From positions 1-64,000 of IMG/VR virus record IMGVR_UViG_3300029999_000002: a stretch of DNA of 64,000 nt. One strand, written 5' to 3'. The stretch's first letter is position 1. Each line of letters starts with the position of its first letter. The notes under the pieces were generated by a model. That model was not told the origin of the DNA, made no database searches, and saw only the letters and a program-made list of their open reading frames with translations. Of this stretch, positions 59,898-64,000 are shown in pieces. The position numbers and the translations under genes are program-made. The DNA comes from a virus.

Positions 59898-60132
59898 GTT
59901 CTGCCAACCAATCTGCATACTGTGCATCCAGCTTGCCTAACGTGTAGAGGGTTCCTGATTTGGTGAGGGCTGTGACCTTGTTGAACTCAATCACTCGACT
60001 GGTGTCCACATGGGTTCCGTCAACCTGCGTTGGGTGATCAGTCACGATCCCATTCAGGAACGACTTGGGTCCAGCTTCGGCAACGTACTCGAAGTATTCG
60101 CCACGGAGAGACCATTGCTCAAGATGTGCCAT
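59881..60132 (-). CDS. hypothetical protein
   Basis: An 83-residue beta-rich protein (SRVIEFNKVTALTKSGTLYTL is a beta-hairpin pattern). It overlaps the upstream gene by 14 bases. Function unknown. Confidence 0.62.
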   Translation of the reverse strand: MAHLEQWSLRGEYFEYVAEAGPKSFLNGIVTDHPTQVDGTHVDTSRVIEFNKVTALTKSGTLYTLGKLDAQYADWLAEHVRAA

Positions 60133-60304
60133 AAGCCTCCTTCAGTAGTGACACCATGCAACGGATGGCAAGCTTGTGAGCCTTGCGTTGGTTCTGGACT
60201 GGCAGCCCTCGGTATAGTTTGAGGAGCCGCCGAATGCTCTTGATCTCGTCTCGAACAGGTTTGGGCAGAGTGCTGCGCTGACGAGTGGGTACCGTTGTGA
60301 TCAT
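60119..60304 (-). CDS. small basic hypothetical protein
   Basis: A 61-residue, Arg/Lys-rich helical protein (RDEIKSIRRLLKLYRG; QRKAHKLAIRCMVSLL). Possibly nucleic-acid binding by charge. It overlaps the next gene by 14 bases. Confidence 0.62.
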   Translation of the reverse strand: MITTVPTRQRSTLPKPVRDEIKSIRRLLKLYRGLPVQNQRKAHKLAIRCMVSLLKEAYGTS

Positions 60305-60328
60305 GGGGACTCCGGTGTGGTTACAGGG

Positions 60329-60808
60329 TTAGTTCTTGATAGGAGGTAATTCGTAATTGCCAAGCCCGAGAGCGACCAGTTGCCCAGCCTTGACCAGTTC
60401 AGACACCCGAGACGAGATACCATTCTTGGCAACATCTGGGAACGCAGCCTGAATATGAGATATGTGTGCAAAGCCAACACCTTCAAACCAGTCCAGGATT
60501 CTGCTCTTTGTGGTTGGTGCTGTGGGCAGGCTGAGTTCAGCTACGGCCACATGAGCAACAACTTCCTGTTCCCTGATCGTTGGCGCCAAGGCATCCTGAC
60601 CGTCAGTGAAGAACTCCTCCAGGCTGCCCCTGAAGACATATGTAGGAGACATCGGGTTGAACCTGTCATCATCTGTCTTCAGGGGCAGCGGCTTCTTGAA
60701 CAGGCCCGTCAGCCAAGCTGGTAACCCGAATGACTTCTTGATGCGCTCAATTCTGGGGGTGAGGAAATCGGGATCGGCCGAAGCCTGGATGGTGGGGATT
60801 GTGTGCAA
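60329..60808 (-). CDS. winged-helix-like protein, first gene of the right leftward operon
   Basis: A 159-residue protein. The C-terminal 55 residues (SRILDWFEGVGFAHISHIQA; ISSRVSELVKAGQLVALG) resemble a winged helix, so it may be a DNA-binding regulator. TTG 60808 is chosen because AAGGAG lies six bases upstream and because a GTG at 60856 would lie upstream of the promoter's -10 at 60838. Confidence 0.7.
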   Translation of the reverse strand: MHTIPTIQASADPDFLTPRIERIKKSFGLPAWLTGLFKKPLPLKTDDDRFNPMSPTYVFRGSLEEFFTDGQDALAPTIREQEVVAHVAVAELSLPTAPTTKSRILDWFEGVGFAHISHIQAAFPDVAKNGISSRVSELVKAGQLVALGLGNYELPPIKN

Positions 60809-60837
60809 TTGGTGCTCCTTGCTTGATGTCTGAATTG

Positions 60838-60883
60838 AGTGTATCGAATTGCTCACTGCATGTCAATGTATTTCATGCTGCAT
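60838..60883 (-). promoter_or_regulatory. ATRCAG-type early promoter
   Basis: Minus strand: ATGCAG (60878-60883), 11 bases, TTGACA (60861-60866), 17 bases, TACACT (60838-60843). It drives the 12-gene leftward unit 60808-56822. It sits in the gap after the ribonucleotide reductase gene. Confidence 0.75.
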
Positions 60884-60897
60884 TTACCAGAGAGTCA

Positions 60898-62805
60898 TTA
60901 CTTGATGGGACAGGCTCCAGATGAGCACTCATCCGTATCCAGTAAGTCAGCCTCTGAAACCTCAACCGAATGGATAGGCTTGACACTGGCTGCCATCGTG
61001 TTGTACTGCTCCTCGGTGATCTCCTCGTAGGGAGCCTGGACGAACCCATGCTCCTGATAGAGCAGGAAGCTGACAGTCTTGACACCATCATTGAAGTTCT
61101 TCGCCAACCACTTCTGGATCTTCGGTAGCTCAGACTTCTTGTAGTAGACCGTGCATGAGACAGAGTTATCACTCCACTCAGTCTGCAGGCGCCTGACGAA
61201 CTCCAACTGGTCAATTGCTGTTACATCTTTCGCGCAGACTGTTCCCTCTGGATACCGAGATGGGAAGCTGACCACAACAGTGTTCTTGTCGTTGGTGCCA
61301 TCGAAGTTCTTCTGGAACTCGACTGGGTAGCCATTCTTCTTGCAGAGGTCTACAAGAGGGATATTGGCTGCCATACGGATGCGCCGGATGAAGAACATGC
61401 TGAACCCAGGATGGACACCTGGAGTCACACCTGGGAGCAGGCTGAGCGTTCCTGATGGCTTGCAGGTTGTGATCTTGATGGAGACAGGCCAATTGTGTGC
61501 GGCCGAATACTCCACGTCGAATGCCCTGAGCTCTGTGTAGACCTCAGAGAGCCACTGCTTCTTCTCTTCGCTAGCCTGAAGGTAGCCTGTGACACCTATG
61601 CCCATCCGCATGTTCTTGTGAACAATGGCAGCAGTCTCGGCCGAGTGCGAGGGCAGCGCCAGTGAATGCTTGTTTATCCGGTAGAGATACTTGGCAACCT
61701 TTAATAGCTCAGCCTTGCTATTAATGTTTGGCAGCACGATCTCAGCTAGGCAGCATGTCTCATAGTTCGCAAGACTCTGCTCACTGCAGGGGTTAAATAC
61801 CTCAACATCCGGATCTGGGTACTGCGTCTCACCAAGTCTGCCCACCTTTCGAGACAGACTAAGATTTATCAGGCCGTACGCCTCACCGTTGCCCAGGTAC
61901 CCTTCCCAGAACTCCTTGGGCAGCTTGCTGAAGTCATTGCAGACCACAGAGTTGTTCGACATCGCGCGCCAGTTGGGAATACCTGTAGGCACGCCGTCAA
62001 CAGTCCAGGTCTTTGCAGATAGGAACTGAAGATCATCCATGTCACCGATTGCGATCTGAGCAGAACGGCGAACATTTCCAGACACTACGACAAACCCAAT
62101 GATATTCATAATGTCGAGAGCATCAATCGTCCGGATGCGTTTTCCTGCGCGTGCGTTGAGCAGTTTGGAAATCTCTAGCATGCCCCACACGAGTTCTTCG
62201 GGTCCAGATGCAACACCACCGAACCCCTTGATGGTTGCACCCTTGCTCCGAATGCACACCGTGCTGAAGCTGAACCCTTTGCCACCAATGAAGTGGGCCT
62301 TGAGAACCTTGCCCAACAACCGCACCCAACCCTCGCGCGAATCGGGAACAATAAAGTCAGCGTCGTTCGTGTCCAGGCGTGTGATCTTGGCACGCTTCAC
62401 AACAGGAAGCTGATACACGTTCTCACGTTGAATGTTGTAGCCCACACCTGCACCCAGCATGAGGGCATCCATGGTCCAGGTAAACGGACGAACAGGCTCA
62501 TTCACAACAACCGCTGCGCAGTTCTGCAGTGAGAACATGCCTAGCTGGTCTACGGTCTTTGTTCCAAGCTGCCACAGGAAGCGGCCGGCTACGGAACCTT
62601 TGAGGTTCAGGAAGATTTCACGTAAGTCATCTTCTTCGGTAGGAGTGAATCCTACCTTGAGTTGTGTTCTGCATCCCTTAATGACCCGTTCAATGACCTG
62701 ATCGAATTCCTCTGTGGGACTGTTGGGTGTGTCCTTGAGTCGTCGCGCATATGTGCGCTTCATGGTGATATAGCCGGTGCTGCCAAAAGGTGTTACGTGT
62801 TTCAA
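60898..62805 (-). CDS. nrdJ: adenosylcobalamin-dependent (class II) ribonucleotide reductase
   Basis: A 635-residue monomeric RTPR-type enzyme: LQNCAAV, FNPCSEQSLANYETC with the radical-site Cys, and the C-terminal CSSGAC redox pair. It makes deoxynucleotides from ribonucleotides with a B12 cofactor, without oxygen. It gives the phage its own dNTP supply if the host has cobalamin. TTG start with AGGAAT upstream. It overlaps no other gene but follows the hydrolase gene by nine bases. Confidence 0.92.
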   Translation of the reverse strand: MKHVTPFGSTGYITMKRTYARRLKDTPNSPTEEFDQVIERVIKGCRTQLKVGFTPTEEDDLREIFLNLKGSVAGRFLWQLGTKTVDQLGMFSLQNCAAVVVNEPVRPFTWTMDALMLGAGVGYNIQRENVYQLPVVKRAKITRLDTNDADFIVPDSREGWVRLLGKVLKAHFIGGKGFSFSTVCIRSKGATIKGFGGVASGPEELVWGMLEISKLLNARAGKRIRTIDALDIMNIIGFVVVSGNVRRSAQIAIGDMDDLQFLSAKTWTVDGVPTGIPNWRAMSNNSVVCNDFSKLPKEFWEGYLGNGEAYGLINLSLSRKVGRLGETQYPDPDVEVFNPCSEQSLANYETCCLAEIVLPNINSKAELLKVAKYLYRINKHSLALPSHSAETAAIVHKNMRMGIGVTGYLQASEEKKQWLSEVYTELRAFDVEYSAAHNWPVSIKITTCKPSGTLSLLPGVTPGVHPGFSMFFIRRIRMAANIPLVDLCKKNGYPVEFQKNFDGTNDKNTVVVSFPSRYPEGTVCAKDVTAIDQLEFVRRLQTEWSDNSVSCTVYYKKSELPKIQKWLAKNFNDGVKTVSFLLYQEHGFVQAPYEEITEEQYNTMAASVKPIHSVEVSEADLLDTDECSSGACPIK

Positions 62806-62814
62806 ATTTGATTC

Positions 62815-63366
62815 CTATCTATTCGGTTGGTTCGCTTTGAACGAAGTTGAATGGTCCACTGACGCCCGCCGAGAACCTCTCTGCTGCCTCAAGAGCAATC
62901 GGATGTGCGCAACTGGGTCCAAGGTGGGATCAAGTGCAAACATCGCGCCCAGTGCCAAGTCCTGACCACAGCCAACTGCTGCATATGGCTGGGCCTGCAT
63001 AGCTACCTGGTAGTCTCCTTCGATCTCATATAGCTTGCCCCTGTACCCAACGAGGAACGTGCCACCCTCTTCCACCTCGTTACTCTTTGAGGCAAAACCT
63101 ACGTTCTTCAAGCACTCTCGAACGTTGTCGATGAAGCGTGTGACCATGAACGCGAAGTCATCCATTGATGCAGGATGCTCAGGTGTCTGCAGTTTGTGTT
63201 GAAGGATCTGCCCCATGCGGAATGAGGATGTGAATCCGATAACGAATGGGCCTCTCTTGAATACCTTTGGGTCCAGGCGGCTCTGAATTCTGTAGCCACC
63301 AACACCAGCGGAGTCACCACCTATATGGACGATGCCCTTCTCTACTACTCCTACAATGCAAGTCAT
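62815..63366 (-). CDS. proteasome/HslV-like Ntn hydrolase
   Basis: A 183-residue protein. MTCIVGVVEKGIVHIGGDSA is the pattern of T1-family peptidases and related Ntn hydrolases: after Met removal the Thr would be the nucleophile. The target protein is unknown; similar phage proteins have been seen, but no role is established. It lies between the reductase and an acidic protein; start overlaps the latter's stop by four bases. Confidence 0.7.
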   Translation of the reverse strand: MTCIVGVVEKGIVHIGGDSAGVGGYRIQSRLDPKVFKRGPFVIGFTSSFRMGQILQHKLQTPEHPASMDDFAFMVTRFIDNVRECLKNVGFASKSNEVEEGGTFLVGYRGKLYEIEGDYQVAMQAQPYAAVGCGQDLALGAMFALDPTLDPVAHIRLLLRQQRGSRRASVDHSTSFKANQPNR

Positions 63367-63632
63367 TCTGCTCCTAAGTCTTCAAATTCGAGTTCAGGGT
63401 AGGCAACGAACTTCACATCCTTGAGTCCAGGAGTGAAATCAACTTCGCCTTCAACGTCATCAGGCTCTTGGATCTCTCTGCTCTCAAGAGGAATCTCCAG
63501 GGCCTGAAAGATGTCACTTGGGCTCAGGCTGTGACCATCTGCAACCTTAACACCGTTCAAGTAGAGAGCCTCCCAGTCGCCACTGCTGTTGCTGACTATT
63601 ACTGCGTTCGGGATAGGCATTATTGCTGACAT
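63363..63632 (-). CDS. small acidic hypothetical protein
   Basis: An 89-residue acidic protein (AVIVSNSSGDWEALYLNGVK; many Glu/Asp). It overlaps genes on both sides by four and 13 bases. It may interact with the neighbouring Ntn hydrolase, but that is inference. Confidence 0.62.
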   Translation of the reverse strand: MSAIMPIPNAVIVSNSSGDWEALYLNGVKVADGHSLSPSDIFQALEIPLESREIQEPDDVEGEVDFTPGLKDVKFVAYPELEFEDLGAE

Positions 63633-64000
63633 TTCTTGGTCCTCGCTGCAATAAAAGCCATGACCTCTGGCCAGTTACGATTGAAGTGAATTCCCTTGTC
63701 ATCAACCAGCCAGGTGTAGTCAGCCTTGCCTCGGCTGCCATCATCGATCTCGTCATAGGCATAGCCGTGTTCATCGAGCCAAGTCTTCATGGCAACAACT
63801 GACTCACGTTCAAGTGTTGGTGTCTCACGCTTGATATTCGGGTAGAGATCATAGTGCCAGTGACACGTCCTGCAGCTGAAGATCAGGATGAGGTAGCCAA
63901 GGTCTCTGAATAGCTGCAATGCCTCTTTGCCGCCTGGGATCGGTAGGCCACAGAGAGGATAGTTCGAGTCGCAGAGTGTCTTGTCGAAGTCGACAGCAAT
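63620..64000 (-). CDS. HAD-family phosphatase, cut by the window edge
   Basis: The frame continues beyond 64000. The visible N-terminal part contains AVDFDKTLCDSNYP, the DxDxT catalytic motif of HAD hydrolases, then the helical cap and KADYTWLVDDKGIHF with the second Asp pair. Family members in phages dephosphorylate small molecules or nucleotides, or nucleic acid ends. A TTG at 63919 is internal, so the gene must not be started there. Confidence 0.8.
   Translation of the reverse strand: MAVDFDKTLCDSNYPLCGLPIPGGKEALQLFRDLGYLILIFSCRTCHWHYDLYPNIKRETPTLERESVVAMKTWLDEHGYAYDEIDDGSRGKADYTWLVDDKGIHFNRNWPEVMAFIAARTKKCQQ

Noticed and set aside
1-64000. CRISPR array
   Set aside because: No regularly spaced direct repeats with unique spacers were found; the repeats at 1003-1295 are uneven and degenerate.

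Overview
The window is a phage genome segment: a temperate, long-tailed (siphovirus) phage with an HK97-type head. It has a complete packaging-head-tail module, a tyrosine integrase beside an excisionase-like gene and a tRNA-Arg, and its own replication and nucleotide genes. The host cannot be proved from sequence. The integrase N-terminus and a small Lys/Arg-rich protein resemble types I associate with soil Acidobacteriota (Terriglobia), so that host is a tentative inference. Both window ends lie inside phage DNA; a HAD phosphatase gene is cut at 64000.

Layout. 1-1590 is almost gene-free but holds degenerate repeats and a strong leftward promoter. 1593-5709 is one tight leftward operon of 14 mostly unknown small genes (including a SLOG-fold protein and an RlaP-like nucleotidyltransferase). 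5783-7783 is a leftward unit with a CCA-adding enzyme and a Pth2-like protein. 8124-12866 carries RNase H, dUTPase, an ECF-type sigma factor and a family A DNA polymerase, interleaved with rightward helix-turn-helix regulators. 13221-13721 encodes a Cys-rich protein. 13810-15000 has no protein genes: two copies of an 83-bp promoter block each precede several hundred bases of highly structured RNA. From 15054 everything runs rightward: small membrane protein, HNH nuclease, terminase, portal, double protease, capsid, connector and tail genes, tape measure, tail tip, three large tailspike-like proteins with Sec signal peptides, nucleotide kinase and lysis genes. 51083-54820 holds small accessory genes and the excisionase-like gene, then integrase and tRNA-Arg(TCT). 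56381-64000 runs leftward: small genes, membrane proteins, a Nudix protein, a B12-dependent ribonucleotide reductase, a proteasome-like hydrolase and the HAD protein. Two GIY-YIG homing endonucleases sit in the structural region.

Regulation is unusually readable. Six promoters for early units share ATRCAG, exactly 11 bases, TTGACA, exactly 17 bases, then a -10; two of them place the transcription start at the start codon (leaderless). A different, duplicated promoter with an ECF-like architecture (CACACTT, 15 bases, GGTCTA) precedes the structured RNAs and the late operon, and the phage encodes an ECF-like sigma factor in the polymerase operon. A reasonable model is that host sigma reads the ATRCAG promoters early, and the phage sigma then switches on the structured RNAs and late genes. 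An 11-bp palindrome, GCAYASTRTGC, is scattered through the whole window about a hundred times more often than chance predicts.
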